Assembly (NCBI RefSeq): GCF_033958435.1
Contig: NC_134137.1
Location: 227,767,501-227,831,500, forward strand
Direction of reading: 5' to 3'
DNA: 64,000 nucleotides
DNA from: Carettochelys insculpta
Lineage: Eukaryota > Chordata > Testudines > Carettochelyidae
Shown: piece by piece, positions 1 to 10,469 of the stretch
Layout of the letters: each line of letters opens with the position of its first letter
Numbering within the stretch: position 1 is the first letter of the stretch
Notes under the pieces: model-generated
Seen by the model: only the letters and a program-made list of their open reading frames with translations
Databases searched by the model: none
What the model was told of the DNA's origin: nothing
Translations under genes and position numbers: made by a program

Positions 1-327
1 TTGAGGGTAGAAGAAAAGAAGGTAGTTGCTTTCCTGCACAGTGAAAAAGCAGAGGGCAAGTATGTGTGATATGGTAATTTTGGGTTATGTCTCAGAGGAC
101 AGAGTTAAGGCTATATGGGCATGTAACTTAACTCTGATGTTTGAGTATTTTACAACATGAACTCTCATTGGGCAGCCTCTATGTGAATGAAATTTATTGC
201 CATTTAATACCCTTTGTTGGTTAAGAGTACGAAGGCTGTTGACTTCTGGAGACATCCAGTTAGACTTATGTGCTGTGCTTGGGAGGAACCAATGGTTGTA
301 GTTTATGTAGGTACCAGTAATTATAGG
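1..327. other. Unassigned AT-rich DNA
   Basis: No gene or repeat is recognised here. Short open frames on both strands lack any family resemblance. Confidence 0.4.
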
Positions 328-695
328 GTAGTGATTTTCAGCCAGTGGTCTGTGACCGCCTGGAGGTCTGCAAGCAGGTTTCATGGGGTCTGACAAGCAT
401 GGACAGCATTAAACTTGTTAGAGCCCAGAGCAGAAATCCAACGCCTTACCACATGGGACTGCAGCACAGACACTGAGCCCCATCTCTCAGGATTGGTGCC
501 AAAGCTTGAGTGTTTTAACTTTGTGGTATTCCTTTGGTGTTGGGCTCTGGGCATTTGTCCTACTTGCTGCTCCCTGTTACCAGCCCTGGCTTTTATAGAC
601 AGGAAAACAGTTGTTGTGTTGCATTTGGGCCATGGAGTTTTTATGAAAAGTTTCTGGAGCAGGGCTCAGAAAAAAAAAGATTGAGAACCCCTTAT
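328..695. mobile_element. hAT-like non-autonomous element
   Basis: The left edge reads TAGTGATTTTCAGCCAGTGG and the right edge is the near-inverse TTGAGAACCCCTTA, which is the usual form of degenerate hAT-type ends (CAGTGGTTCTCAA). Similar 8-mers flank it (about 320-328 TTATAGGG and 694-702 TTATATAG), suggesting an imperfect target duplication. The middle, with its GCCCAGAGCAGAAATCC-type segment, resembles a common turtle interspersed repeat. There is no transposase. The two short open frames inside (415-684 and 534-851) are not credible genes. Confidence 0.5.
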
Positions 696-1349
696 ATAGG
701 GAGAGGAAGGAGAGGCTCCGTGCAGACCAAGTTTAGGCCACTAGGTAAGAAAATAAAGTCTGGGGCCTCCATAGCAGCATTCTCTGAATTGTTTCCAATT
801 CACATACAGTACTTGAACAGACAGGACATCAGGGTCTTAATGATTGTATGAGGTGAAAGTGTTGGGATGAGGGATTGTGGTTTATGAGAAACTGGGGAAT
901 CTATTTTTCAGAAAGGAGTGAACATACCAGAAGGATGGGCTCTACCTCTACCAAAACTGAAGCAGATTTGTGGCATGTAAAATTAAAAGGTCACAGAGAA
1001 GTTTATAAACTAAGGATTGGGGGAAAGCCCACAGGTGCAGAGGAGCACACAGTTCAGACATACATCTCTTAGGGAAGGATTTATTAAAGAGAATATTAGA
1101 ATATCTTAATAAAGGGCCGAGGGTAAAAGTTGGTAAAGTATAGTTAAGAACTGAAGAGAAATGGTCAAACAAGGAAGATTGAAGGTAGTCAAATGTTGAC
1201 AAATTTTGTAAGTGCTTTTATACAAATGCTAGAAGTTTAAATATTAAGATTGGTGAACTTGAGTTTGTGGTGTTTAGCAGGGATATTGATATAACAGGTA
1301 TCACAGGTACTTAGAATAATAGTAATCAATTACACATGTCTCAGAGGAG
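696..1349. other. Unassigned DNA
   Basis: AT-rich sequence with no recognised gene or repeat. Confidence 0.4.
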
Positions 1350-1450
1350 AAGTTGTGTTAGTCTGTATCTGCAAAAACAATGAGGACTCCTGTAGCACCT
1401 TAAAAACTAACACATTTATTTGTGAATAAGCTTTCTTGGTTAAAACCAGT
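1350..1450 (-). repeat. Penelope-like element 3' end
   Basis: Read on the minus strand this gives the PLE 3' terminal pattern found many times in the window: an AAGCTTATTCACAAATAAAT-type lead, then GTTAGTTTTTAAGGTGC, ACAGGAGTCCTCATTG, TTTTTGCAGATACAGAC and TAACACAAC. Only the terminal 100 bases are present. It abuts the 3' half of a DIRS element. Confidence 0.6.
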
Positions 1451-1805
1451 TTGTCAGATACATCTCCTGTACTATTTCCCACTGTTCCCATTGATTAGCA
1501 GGTCCTACAAAAGATCAGATAAGATATGGCCCATGTAATCCTCATTGCACCCAGGCAGCCACACCAGTATTAGTACAGCATGCTCAGAAGTCTCTCAGTG
1601 CGACAGCCTCAGCCTCTCCCAATCTATCTGATTCTGTTTTCACAGGATCACAGTCACCTCCTGCACCTAGACCTGCTGCTGCTCCACCTTATTAAATGGT
1701 TGGTCCATGGTTGAATCCTGTTCACTAGAGGTGGAACAAGTTCTCTTAGAAAGCCAAAAACACTCTGCCAGGCCCACCTGCTTGGCAAAATGGACCTGAT
1801 TCTCT

Positions 1806-2660
1806 GTGTGGGCTGTACAGACAGCATTAGACTTGCTAGAGCCCAGGGCAGACCCCTTAAGGGCTGCTCAGAAAGGGATAATTCCTATTGAGCGCCCCCC
1901 CCCGAAAATGATTCTTGACTATCTTTTTCATCTGAAGCATGAAGGTCTTGTCCTAGCTTCAATCAAGGTACATCTGGCCATGATCTTGGCCTTCCATCCA
2001 TCGATTCAGTATCAGTGCTTTCATAAGACTTGACAACCAGGTTTCTGAAAGGCCTGAAGAAGGTCTTCCAACAGGTTCCAGAGCCTCTATCCCAGTGGGC
2101 CTCAACTTCCAGCTGTTGGTCTCCTGCTCTCTCTCATTCCTTTCTGCTAATTTGACATTTCAGTGGCAATTGCATTGGCCAGGAGAGTTTCCAAACATTG
2201 TGCCCTGATGTCCAAACCCCCTTTGTGACCTTTGTCAAGAATAAGGTACAGCTCAGACTGCACCCAGCCCCTACCCAAAGTAGTTTTGGCTTTTCACGTA
2301 GATGAAAATTTTTTCTTCTAGTTTTCTTCCCTAAGGCATATAACTCCAGTGAGGAACAGCTCCTCCATGCATTAGACATTAGGAGAGCACTTGCCCTTTA
2401 CCTTGAGCAGATGAAACCCTGCCGTAAGTCCTCTCAGCAGTTCGTGGCTTATGCCAAGTATATAAAGATCCTCCTGGTATCGTCACAGAGGATTTTCAAG
2501 CGGATCGTCTCCTGTATCAAGATGTGCTATGACTTGGCAAGGATTCAGCTGCCCCCATTGATGTGTGCTCATTCTACCAAGGTCAAGCCTCTTCAGTGTC
2601 CTGCCTGCCACATCCTGATTCAAGATATCTACAAGGCCATGAGGTGATCTTCAATACATA
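1806..2660 (+). pseudogene. DIRS tyrosine recombinase (decayed)
   Basis: In DIRS elements this enzyme integrates a circular DNA copy into the genome without a DDE integrase. The N-terminal core-binding part is read at 1806-2033, in a frame that ends at a stop near 2031. The catalytic part resumes after several shifts. The segment at 2411-2647 contains SQRIFKRIVSCIKMCYDLA, almost the same as SQRISKHIVSCIKMCYEL in the better copy, followed by the HSTK segment where the active-site His-x-x-Arg is expected. Here Arg is replaced by Lys. The frame is broken by stops and indels, so it cannot be functional. Confidence 0.75.
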
Positions 2661-2762
2661 CGTATATGCCAGAGATGAAGCTGGGTTTAGCAGACCTGCG
2701 TTGCTTTTGGCATGTCCTCAAATTCCTACCCGCCTCTGCAGATACGAGCTGGAGTCATCTAC

Positions 2763-2870
2763 ATTGAATGGACATGAGCAGGTGCTCAAAGAAGAAAAGA
2801 CAATTACCTGTTTACATAACTGGTGTTCTTCAGGATGTATTGCTTATGTCCATTCAATATCTTGCCGTCC
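2763..2870. repeat. DIRS internal complementary region (C0)
   Basis: TTGAATGGACATGAGCA followed by AAAGAAGAAAAGACAATTACC and, further on, TTGCTTATGTCCATTCAA is the fused complement of the left and right element ends. This is the hallmark internal complementary region that bridges the termini of the DIRS circle. Confidence 0.7.
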
Positions 2871-3109
2871 TTTACCTCTGTCAGAGTTTCCAGAAAGAAT
2901 GAACTCAGAGAGGAGGGGGTTCAGCTGTGCCCTATATAGTGCAGCATATGAACATCATTCCAGGGGCCCCTGGAGCTGGTCCCCTAAGGACGCTGCTGAG
3001 AGAAAATCTTCCAGCAATGGAGCATGTGGCTACCGCAAACACCTACATTGAGTGGACATGAGCAACACATTTAGAAGAACACCAGTTATAAAAGCAGGTA
3101 ACTGTCTTG
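2871..3109. repeat. DIRS right inverted terminal repeat (C0)
   Basis: The end reads GAGTGGACATGAGCAACAC, then AGAAGAACACCAGTTATAAA and GCAGGTAACTGTCTTG. It matches the right end of the element at 4331-9892 and is complementary to the second half of the internal region just upstream. Confidence 0.65.
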
Positions 3110-3239
3110 TCCTCTGTATCCATTAAGATCCTGAATTTAGACTGTTAGGGAGCTTTTGGTACCAATTTAATTAGCACCCCTACTCCACTGCCATCTACCC
3201 TTAGCTTCCTATTAGTATAAATATCATCAGAACTGAACT

Positions 3240-4330
3240 TCATGATGCTCAGAGATATCTCCTTTTATCAGCCCTGCATGAATCACTTTCCATACTGGAA
3301 TAGTCCTGTGCATTAACAAGAAATCTCCCTTCCTCCTCAAGCACTCAGACTCCAATGAGGTGTACTCCTCTGCAAGAGGAGTATTCTTCCTCTTATTTCT
3401 CGAATATAAGTTAGACCTTCTTACTTTCCAAGGTGCAACCGTATGACCCATACTGTTCTGGTCAGGTCATAGCAGACCTAGGTAACTTAGGGAGGGACCT
3501 CCTAACTTGTACCCTGACACATCTGGCCACTTATTTATTACCTGTATGGTCTTAGCTCTTGGCCTAACTAGACTCCTTGAAGCTTCCATCGAGCATGAAA
3601 ATATAGGTCATCTGTAACATCAAGGTTCAGATCACCCTCACTACAAGTCTTGCTCAGGACATAGAAACAACCTTCCCATGTCTCCCTGGCAAAGTCTATA
3701 GAAGCCCAACTTTCAGAAGAGGAGCATCCTCAACAGAAGCTGTTTGAAGTAATTCCAGCTCCTACGTCCCAACTTCCACGTGAAGCTGCTGTTTCAGTTG
3801 TTCTTGTCAGAAGCTGGAAATGGGTGACCGGAGGGTTCTGTTAATGATTATCTCTTCTGTTCACTCCCTCTGGGGTGCCTGGCATTGGCCACTGTCAGAA
3901 GAGTAGTTACTGGGCTAGACAGACATTTGGCAGTATGGTAGTTGTGTTCATTTTCCTCCTCTCCACCATGTGACTGCAGGGATATAAGTATTTCAAGACT
4001 TTTTTGAAGGACAGAAAGTCCCATAACCACAAAATGACACACAAATTATTGCATATTTTACATTCTTTGCTTGAAAGTCCCAGTGCCTCTCAACTAGGGC
4101 CTTCTAAAGCCAGCTTATCTGCTCTGGCAAATGCCAGCATCCATATTCAAACTTCAAAAAAGGCCGATAGAAATGTCAAGTCCCCTCTGTGAAATTTGAG
4201 TACTTCTGTTTACATCCTGCATGATGTGCTCATAACTGCAGCACCTCAGAGAGAACAAGACAACAGGTGTCCAAATCCATGTAAAAGAAAAGGCACCAAA
4301 GCAGTTTCTCCCTTTTGGAAGGGAGAGCTA
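3240..4330 (+). pseudogene. Old DIRS copy D, gag part 1
   Basis: This appears to be the gag region of an old DIRS element (copy D). Translation shows an ADRN-VKSPL segment near 4160 and, read in another frame, a RCPNPCKRKGT segment followed by LPFGRESY ending at 4330. That last motif lines up with the LFGRKVYS-type motif in the gag of the copy at 35432-37774. The frame continues at 9893 on the far side of a nested DIRS element. The stretch 3110-3700 is poorly conserved and its start is uncertain. A CR1 3' end is inserted near 3808-3955. Confidence 0.55.
3808..3955 (+). repeat. CR1 LINE 3' end fragment
   Basis: AGAAGCTGGAAATGGGTGA and CTCTGGGGTGCCTGGCATTG followed by GGCCACTGTCAGAAG and ACTGGGCTAGACAGAC is the conserved 3' untranslated end of turtle CR1 elements, also visible at 29770-29875. 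Confidence 0.8.
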
Positions 4331-4560
4331 TTCTTCTCCGAGTTATTGCTCATGTCCATTCCAAGTTGGGTGTGTGCTGGCACATACCCAGTTGCTGGAA
4401 GCTTTTTTGCCCTACCCAGTAGCCATAGAGTCAGTGCGGTGCCCCCTGAAGTGACACCAATATGGCAACCAATATACGCGCCACCAGCCCGCCCACCCCC
4501 CACCCTCGCTCAGTTCCTTCTCGCCATGCTGCCGGTCATTGGAGCTCTTGCTTTCTCTGT
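4331..4560. repeat. Left inverted terminal repeat of DIRS E1
   Basis: It begins TTCTTCTCCGAGTTATTGCT and runs to the CTCAGTTCCTTCTCGCCATG motif that is shared by the left ends of all DIRS copies in this window. The reverse complement reappears at about 9660-9855. Confidence 0.8.
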
Positions 4561-4686
4561 TCAAATCATTGCTAGTAGCCTAGTGTAGTGTAAATACTTC
4601 TTGCAGAAGTGTAAATAGTTTTAGTATTTGTTAGTTAGTCTTAGTGTGTTAACTGATAGCCAAGGTGGGGCTTTCTATCCCACTCA

Positions 4687-7437
4687 GTGCCTCGGCACCA
4701 GGGAATGCCTGGCTCCCCAGGCTTTAAGACTTGTTCAAAATGCAGCAAACATATACACAAAAGTGACCCCCATTCAGCCTGTTTGATTTGCTGGGGGGAA
4801 GGACATTTGTGTGATCACTGTTCAGTTTGTAAGGCCTTTAAGCCCAGAACTTTGAAAGATAGGGCCCAATGCCTTAAAGTTCTGTTAATGGAGGCAGCTC
4901 GTAAGCCTCAAGAGTTTCGAGCAGGAGCAGAGAGTGGAGCCTCCTCAGTGTAAAGTGCACCAATGCCACCAACTATGGTACCACCTAAGGACTCTCGGCA
5001 GTGAGAGCAGGTGCAGACACCATCACTGTCTTGGCACCACAAGAGTCAGTCTCCTGTGCTGAAGAAGAAGAGGAGGCAAAAGAGGCATCACTCACTGACG
5101 TTAAAGTGAGTTGTCCTCAAGTCCAAGGCTCCAGCGTGCACTGTCGCAGGGCAGGAAGCGCATCCTTTGAAGCTCGTGCAGAGCAGGAGCCCACAGGCAT
5201 TGGACTTGCCCTGAATGCTGGAGGCATTTTGAGAGGCACAAGGACTGCTTCAGATGACACTGTGGGGTCCTTCTCTGTCTATGGAGGACAAGCACCGTAG
5301 CACTGAAACGGAGTGAGCTGGGCTCATGGACGTGACATCGGCACCAACCCCTGCGCTCACATCAATGCCAGCACTGACACTGTATCAGGTGCCGAGTGCT
5401 CCAGTGCTGACTCAGCAGACCGTGGACCAGTTTTAGGTGCCCTATGCTCCGGCACTGGCACCGCCCTCGGTGTGCACATCTACACTGACTCCAGTGGCCC
5501 CGCCGTGGTCATCTGCCTCTGAATTGGCATCGGAGTCGGACTCCTACTCAAGTTCCAGATGGAGTGGGAAGCTTGAGAAGGTCGCACCATAGCCATTGCA
5601 GGCATTGTAGTCGTCGCTCGGACCATACAGATTGGTCACCGGCTTCGCGGAGGCCCTTCTGGACCCCCTGGGAATTTCACAAGGTGCAGGGCCAAGCTGC
5701 TGGAGTGCCTGCATGGTCCTGGGGGTCCTGCTGATCCCACGCTCGACACCATCGACACTGTCGGGTGCCACACCACCAGAATAAAGACAGGAAGTGGCAG
5801 TCATCATGGAGCTGCCTGTGTCTGCCTTGTTGGCGTTGACCTCAGCACTGTCATTGGCACTGTCGCAGTGGGATTGGAGGCCTTCAGTGCCAGTGCCGTC
5901 TGTAATTGTACTTCCGGTGGCGATGGGGCAGCCACCAGCCCAGGCACTGGCACCAACTCAAGTGCAGGGAGCGGTAATGGCACCATTTGTGCCACCAGTT
6001 TTGGGATTTCTTGGCCAGACGGTGCCTATGTCAGCTCCGCCTACGGTGCCCCCTGATTTGCCAGTTATTTCCATAGGGGTCCAAGTGCCTGAGCAGGTCA
6101 CTACTGCCCTTACCCTCCAAATGGCGGCACGAGGGCTATCATCTTCTTCCTCCCTGGATGAGGCAGTGGCAGGCTCATCTGCCTCACCTGTATTGGAGGA
6201 TGGCAGGGCATTTCAACAGCTCCTTAGGAGAGTAGCTCAAAACTTGGGGGTGCAAGCAGAGGAGATCTGGGATAAGATGGACCCTGTTATGGACATTTTG
6301 TCCTCAGCAGGCCCCACCAGGGTGGCTCTGCCCATAATCAAAACAATTGCCACTACGGCTAAAAAGGTTCAGCAGACCTCTGCTTCTGCCCTTCCTTCAG
6401 CCCATAGGAATGAGGTGGTACTTTGTCCCATCCCAGGGCAATGAACATTTGTTCGCACACCCACACCTGACTCCCTAGTAGTGGACGCTGCTAACCATAG
6501 AGAGCACCAAGGGCTCCAGCATCCCTCCCTGAAAACTAGAGAAGCCAAACACTTAGACCTCTATGGGAGGAAGGTCTATTCAATGGGAGGGTTGCAATTA
6601 AGAATTGCTAACCAGCAGGCTCTGGTTAGCAGGTATGCTAATAATACAGTCAGTGCCCTGTCTAGGCTCTCAGAGATGGTGCCACCCAAAGCCAAGCAGG
6701 ACTTCACAGCCATGGTGGAGGAGAACAAACTGATTTCAAAGGCAGCTCTGCAGGCAGCATTGGATGCTGTGGGTGCTGCCACAAGGGTTATGGCCTCCAG
6801 AGTGGCAATGCGCAGGCGGTGTGGGGGCTTGGTTGCAGGTTTCTGGCCTGCCTCATGAGGTCCAACAGACAATCCAGGACCTGCCTTTTTATGTCCTTAG
6901 CCTATTTTCATGTAAGACAGTTAAGAGACTGTATAGTCTGAAAGACTCTAAGGCCACCCTTGGCTCCTTGGGCCTGCATACACCTGCCAACCAACACAGG
7001 CATTTTATTGCCTGTCCTCAGCAAAGACAGTTTCCGCAGGCGCAAAAGGTTGGCAGTAGAAGGTAGAACAGGATGGGCAGACATCATTCTGTCCAGCAAC
7101 CTCAAGGCCACCAAAAGAGTCCATGGGGCCAAAGCCTCAGTTTTGATGGCATGGCTGAGAGCATGGGACCAATCTCACCCATTCCAGCATCCCCACTTTT
7201 TTTGTTCTGCCTATTCTCCTTTTACCATAGATGGTGCAGCATCACCACAGACCAGTGGTTCCGGCGTACGGTAGAGAGGGAATATGCCATTCAGTTCTCT
7301 TTGTACCCTTCTTCCCAACTTCCTTCGCTGTCCCTCTTCAGACACCCCTCTCATGAGATCCTGTTACAGCAGGAATTGCAATCTCTCCTGGGTTCTGGGG
7401 CCATTGAAGACGTTCCTTCCAGGTTCAGGGGATGGTG
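4687..7437 (+). pseudogene. DIRS E1 gag (decayed)
   Basis: The first 88 codons (4687-4953) carry a zinc-knuckle-like set, CSKCSKHIHKSDPHSACLIC followed by a GEGHLCDHCSVC pattern. It matches the gag start of the copy at 34310. Later parts include 5794-6444 (FQQLLRRVAQNLGVQAEEI) and 6481-6858, with HLDLYGRKVYSMGGLQLRI and RMVAMRRRCGG-like segments. These correspond to the structural core and the RRESWLQ region of other copies. The role is assumed to be nucleic-acid binding and particle assembly. At least four frame changes and several stops interrupt it. Its 3' end overlaps the reverse transcriptase region. Confidence 0.75.
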
Positions 7438-8340
7438 ATTTTATTCTTGGTATTTCCTAATTCCAAAACCAAAGGGGGGCTTGAGACCCATTCTGGACCT
7501 AAGAGGTCTCAACGAGTTTGTTAAAAAGATTAAATGTTGTATGATATCTCTGGGTCTCATACTCCCGATGCTGGAATGGGGAGATTGGGTCGTGGCTCCC
7601 GACTTACAGGATGCATATTTCCATATTTCAGTCTACCCTCCTCACAGGAGTTTTCTCAGGTTTGTGGCAGATGGGAACCATTATCAGTTCACAGTGCTGC
7701 CTTTTAATTTGTCTGTGGCCCCAAGGCCCTTCATCAGAAATGCATGGTGGTAGTAGCAGTGCACCTGTGCAAGCAAGGGGTGCAGCTGTTCCTGTACCTG
7801 GATGAGTGGCTAATCAAGGGTCATTCCAGGGAGCAGGTGATTCAGCATATACAACCGGTCCATCAAACCTTTGTAAGCCTTGGTCTCTTGAACAACGAGG
7901 CAAAGACAGTGTTGGTCCCATCTCAGTCAGTAGTGTTTGTAGGGGCATGACTGGACACCAGGTATGCCAGGGCTTTCCTGCTGAAGGACAGGTTCAGGTC
8001 CATGGGGCCATCATCTGAGACATCCTGGCAGTTCCCACCATGGTGGTCAGGTGCTGCCTGCGTTTGCTGGGTCACATGGCAGCGTGCACCTTTGTGGTAC
8101 AGCATTCCAGGTTGAAGATGAGCCCTCTACAGCTATGGCTGCCATCAGTGTATCGCCCTGTAAGAGACAGTTTAGATTCAGTGGTTACAGTGCCAACACA
8201 GACTTTGTCCACGCTGCACTGGTGGTTGGACAAGGGGGTTGTCCTCACAGGAGTTCCCTTTGCCTCCCAGCAGTCCTCACTTTCCCTAGTAATGGACGCT
8301 TCAGACTGAAGGTGAGGAGCGCACCTAGGTCAGCTACAAA
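7226..8340 (+). pseudogene. DIRS E1 reverse transcriptase (decayed)
   Basis: A DIRS-type reverse transcriptase, expected to copy element RNA into DNA. Visible motifs in order are ITTDQWF near 7245, GGLRPILDLRGLNEFVKK (7475-7525), DWVVAPDLQDAYFHIS (7587-7635), HYQFTVLPFNLSVAPRPF (about 7680-7730), and LFLYLDEWLIKG at 7788-7823. The last is the catalytic YxDD box, but here it reads LDE, so the second aspartate is changed. There are stops near 7435, 7751 and 7948. Downstream GHMAACTFVVQ follows the family order into RNase H. Confidence 0.85.
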
Positions 8341-8760
8341 CCCAGGCTCTTTGGATTGTGTCAGCTCCACATAAACGTGAGGGAGTTCAAGGCCATGAGA
8401 CTAGCATGTGTGACTTTCAAGGCCAACCTGACAGGACATTGCATGTCAGTCAGTACAGACAACATGACAGCAGTGTACTATATCAACAAATGGGGGTGCA
8501 CACTCCTCTTTCCTATGTCACGAACCATGCTGCTCTGGGATTTCTGCATACAGCACATCATCATGCTGCAGGCCCTTTACTTCTCAGGTGTGCACTGGGC
8601 CAACTTAGCAGGTCTTTTACAGATCACGAGTGGTTTTCTCCACCCGTTCTATTTTCCGGAAGTGGGGATACCTTAGGTGGACCTGTTTGCCTCCCAACTC
8701 AATGCGAAATGTGGGACATTTTGCTCCTACTGCAATCAGAGCCCAGAGTCCTGGGCAGAC
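8341..8760 (+). pseudogene. DIRS E1 RNase H region (decayed)
   Basis: Motifs INVREFKAMRLA, SVSTDNMTAVYYINKWG and VDLFASQLNAKCGTFC follow the same order as the RNase H and connecting region of the better copy (INVLELRAV, ISTDNTSTMFYINRQGG, IDLFATQHNKQCPRFC). The active-site Glu and Asp positions are recognisable. The frame carries stops, for example near 8676. Confidence 0.8.
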
Positions 8761-8779
8761 GCCTTCAGTGTCTTCTGGT

Positions 8780-9520
8780 TGGGCAGGTTGATGTATGTGT
8801 TCAGGCACCACTGCCCCCGTGGGATCTCAGTTTGGTGTTAGCCAAGCTTTTGGGGGCCCTCTTTGAACCTTTGGCTACCTGCTCCCTGCTGTTCCTGAAA
8901 TACAAAACAGCATTTTTGGTGACAGTCACCTCAGCCAGGAGAGTATCTGAGTTGAGGGAACTTTCAGTGGACCCCTTGTACACAGTGTTTCACAAGGATA
9001 AAGTTAGGCTGAGATCTCACCCAGTGTTTTCACATAAGGTGGTCTCCATGTTTCATGTTAACCGAGACATTTCCCTATTGGTATTTTACCCAAAGCCCCA
9101 TGCCTCCCTGCAGGAGCACTGTTTACATACTTTGGATGTTAGAAGTGCACTGTCTTCTGTATGAATAGGACTAGGCGCTTTAGAAGAACTCAGCAACTCT
9201 TTGTGGCAGTTGCTGACAGGATGAAGGACCTTCTGGTTTCCTCTAACTGGATTTCCTCCTGGATAGCGAAGTGCATCAAGGAGTGTTACAGGCTCACAGG
9301 GGTTCCTCCCCTGCCAGTTAGAGTACACTGCACAAGAGCACAGGCGTTGTGTGTGGCATTTTTGGTAAAGGTGCCTATCCAGGACATCTGTAGGGTGGCC
9401 ACCTGGTCCTCAATTCATATGTTTACAGGACATTATGCTTTGACACAGCATGCACGGGAAGACGCTGCAGTGGGCAGGGCTGTCATGCAGTCCATTCAGG
9501 GCTTTGACCCCACCTCCTAG
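8780..9520 (+). pseudogene. DIRS E1 tyrosine recombinase (decayed)
   Basis: The catalytic half is read in two frames. The first is 8800-9164 with WDLSLVLAKLLGALFEPLAT, then TSARRVSELREL carrying the first active-site Arg. The second is 9161-9520 with WIAKCIKECYRLTG, then VHCTRAQAL, holding the His-x-x-Arg box, and ATWSSIHMFTGHYA, where the catalytic Tyr region lies. The usual position WSSY reads WSSI, so the nucleophile may be lost. A frameshift near 9160 separates the two parts. Confidence 0.8.
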
Positions 9521-9536
9521 GCTTTGGCTTGTTTTC

Positions 9537-9645
9537 ACACAACTTGGAATGGACATGAGCAATCACTTGAAGAAGAAAAGACAGTTACCTGTTCTGCAAC
9601 TGGTGTTCTTTGAGATGTGTTGCTCATGTCCATTCCAAAACCCTC
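9537..9645. repeat. Internal complementary region of DIRS E1
   Basis: The segment joins CAACTTGGAATGGACATGAG with CACTTGAAGAAGAAAAGACA and GTTACCTGTTCTGCAACTGG. The first part is the complement of the left end (4331-4375). The second part is the complement of the right end (about 9825-9892). Confidence 0.85.
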
Positions 9646-9654
9646 CTGCCTTCC

Positions 9655-9892
9655 CCACTATCAGAGTAGCTGTCAAGAAGGAACTGAGAAGGGGACTGAG
9701 TGGGGGCAGGCGGTGCATATATTGGTCACCATATAGGCAACCGCTCCAGGGGGCACCACACAGACCCTATGACTACAGGCTAGGGCATAAAGCTTCTGGC
9801 AACTGGGCTTGTGCCAGCACACACCCAACTTGGAATGGACATGAGCAACACATCTCAAAGAACACCAGTTAAAGAACAGGTAACTGTCTTTT
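9655..9892. repeat. Right inverted terminal repeat of DIRS E1
   Basis: Reads CAAGAAGGAACTGAGAA, later ACCCAACTTGGAATGGACAT, and ends GGTAACTGTCTTTT. Compared with the left repeat it has an extra outer stretch of roughly 35 bases, as DIRS right ends typically do. Confidence 0.8.
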
Positions 9893-10469
9893 CAGCTAGT
9901 CTGCCATTTAAAATAGTTAATTACAAAACTCTTCTTTCAGAATATGATCATCTTAACTGGCACAGGACGTCAATATTTCTGAATAACTCCCAATTAGACT
10001 CTCTTGGATAACTGCTTTTATTCCTTATGTACAGCTGAGTGATCAGTGGTGACGGTGATTACCATGCATTTTAGCTACCCTTCTGGAATTTCCAGAGAAG
10101 TTTAGTATACAACAGAGGATCTCGCTTTTGAAAGAAATTAGTTCTTTGCTTCCAAAACAGATAGTGCTCTATATTCTTTAAAAGTTTCTTGAACTACGAT
10201 GAAATCTTTGGGAATTTACAGCACCAGAAGAAAATAACCTAGCTATCAAATGCATTCTGGACAACCTTCTGTTCCTTCATTCTGCAAGTCTTTTCAAGGA
10301 TCACCTGCACCTCCCAGACAGAGGCAGAAATTCCATAGGAGACTTTTTTCCACCACTGTGACTGCTACAACATATGTAGATCCGTGCTCCAAGAACTCAG
10401 TTTGACAGTTATGTCGAGAGCTATTGGAAACTGTTCATTCAGCATCTGTATCCCTTCACTACCAGATAG
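9893..10469 (+). pseudogene. Old DIRS copy D, gag part 2
   Basis: The gag reading of copy D resumes with ASLPFKIVNYKTLLSEYDHL, which lines up with LTLRMANYAAHLANHNFDNY in the better copy. It continues past a LYSLKVS-TTMKSLGIYS-like segment (gag C-terminus) to FFHHCDC near 10350, the spacer just before reverse transcriptase. Stops and shifts are frequent. It is cut at 10469 by a PLE insertion and continues at 11904. Confidence 0.7.
10460..10469. repeat. 10-bp target duplication, left (PLE locus A)
   Basis: TACCAGATAG here is repeated exactly at 11894-11903, bracketing the PLE composite inserted in DIRS copy D. Confidence 0.7.

Larger units (their letters stand above)
1455..3109 (+). mobile_element. 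DIRS retrotransposon, 3' half (copy C0)
   Basis: This is a decayed 3' half of a DIRS-type retrotransposon. Conceptual reading across several frames matches the better copy at 33840-39918 in order. It starts with the end of the RNase H region (a PLISRVLQKIRQD stretch near 1480), followed by the tyrosine recombinase N-terminal part (1806-2033, KMILDYLFHLKHEGLVLASI). The recombinase C-terminal part covers about 2200-2660, and the internal complementary region and right inverted terminal repeat follow. The 5' half is absent, with a PLE end at the break. Confidence 0.8.
4331..9892 (+). mobile_element. Full-length degenerate DIRS element (E1) nested in copy D
   Basis: A complete but decayed DIRS-type retrotransposon. 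In order it has a left inverted terminal repeat, gag with a Cys-rich knuckle, reverse transcriptase, RNase H, tyrosine recombinase, an internal complementary region and a right inverted terminal repeat. It sits inside the gag of copy D: the gag reading before 4331 resumes at 9891-9893 with no extra bases and no target duplication beyond a shared TT. This fits recombinase-mediated insertion of a circle. Multiple stops and frame changes show that it is dead. Confidence 0.88.

Noticed and set aside
2763..3109. CRISPR-like or direct repeat array
   Set aside because: The repeated GGACATGAGCA blocks are the DIRS complementary region and terminal repeat, inverted and not regularly spaced.
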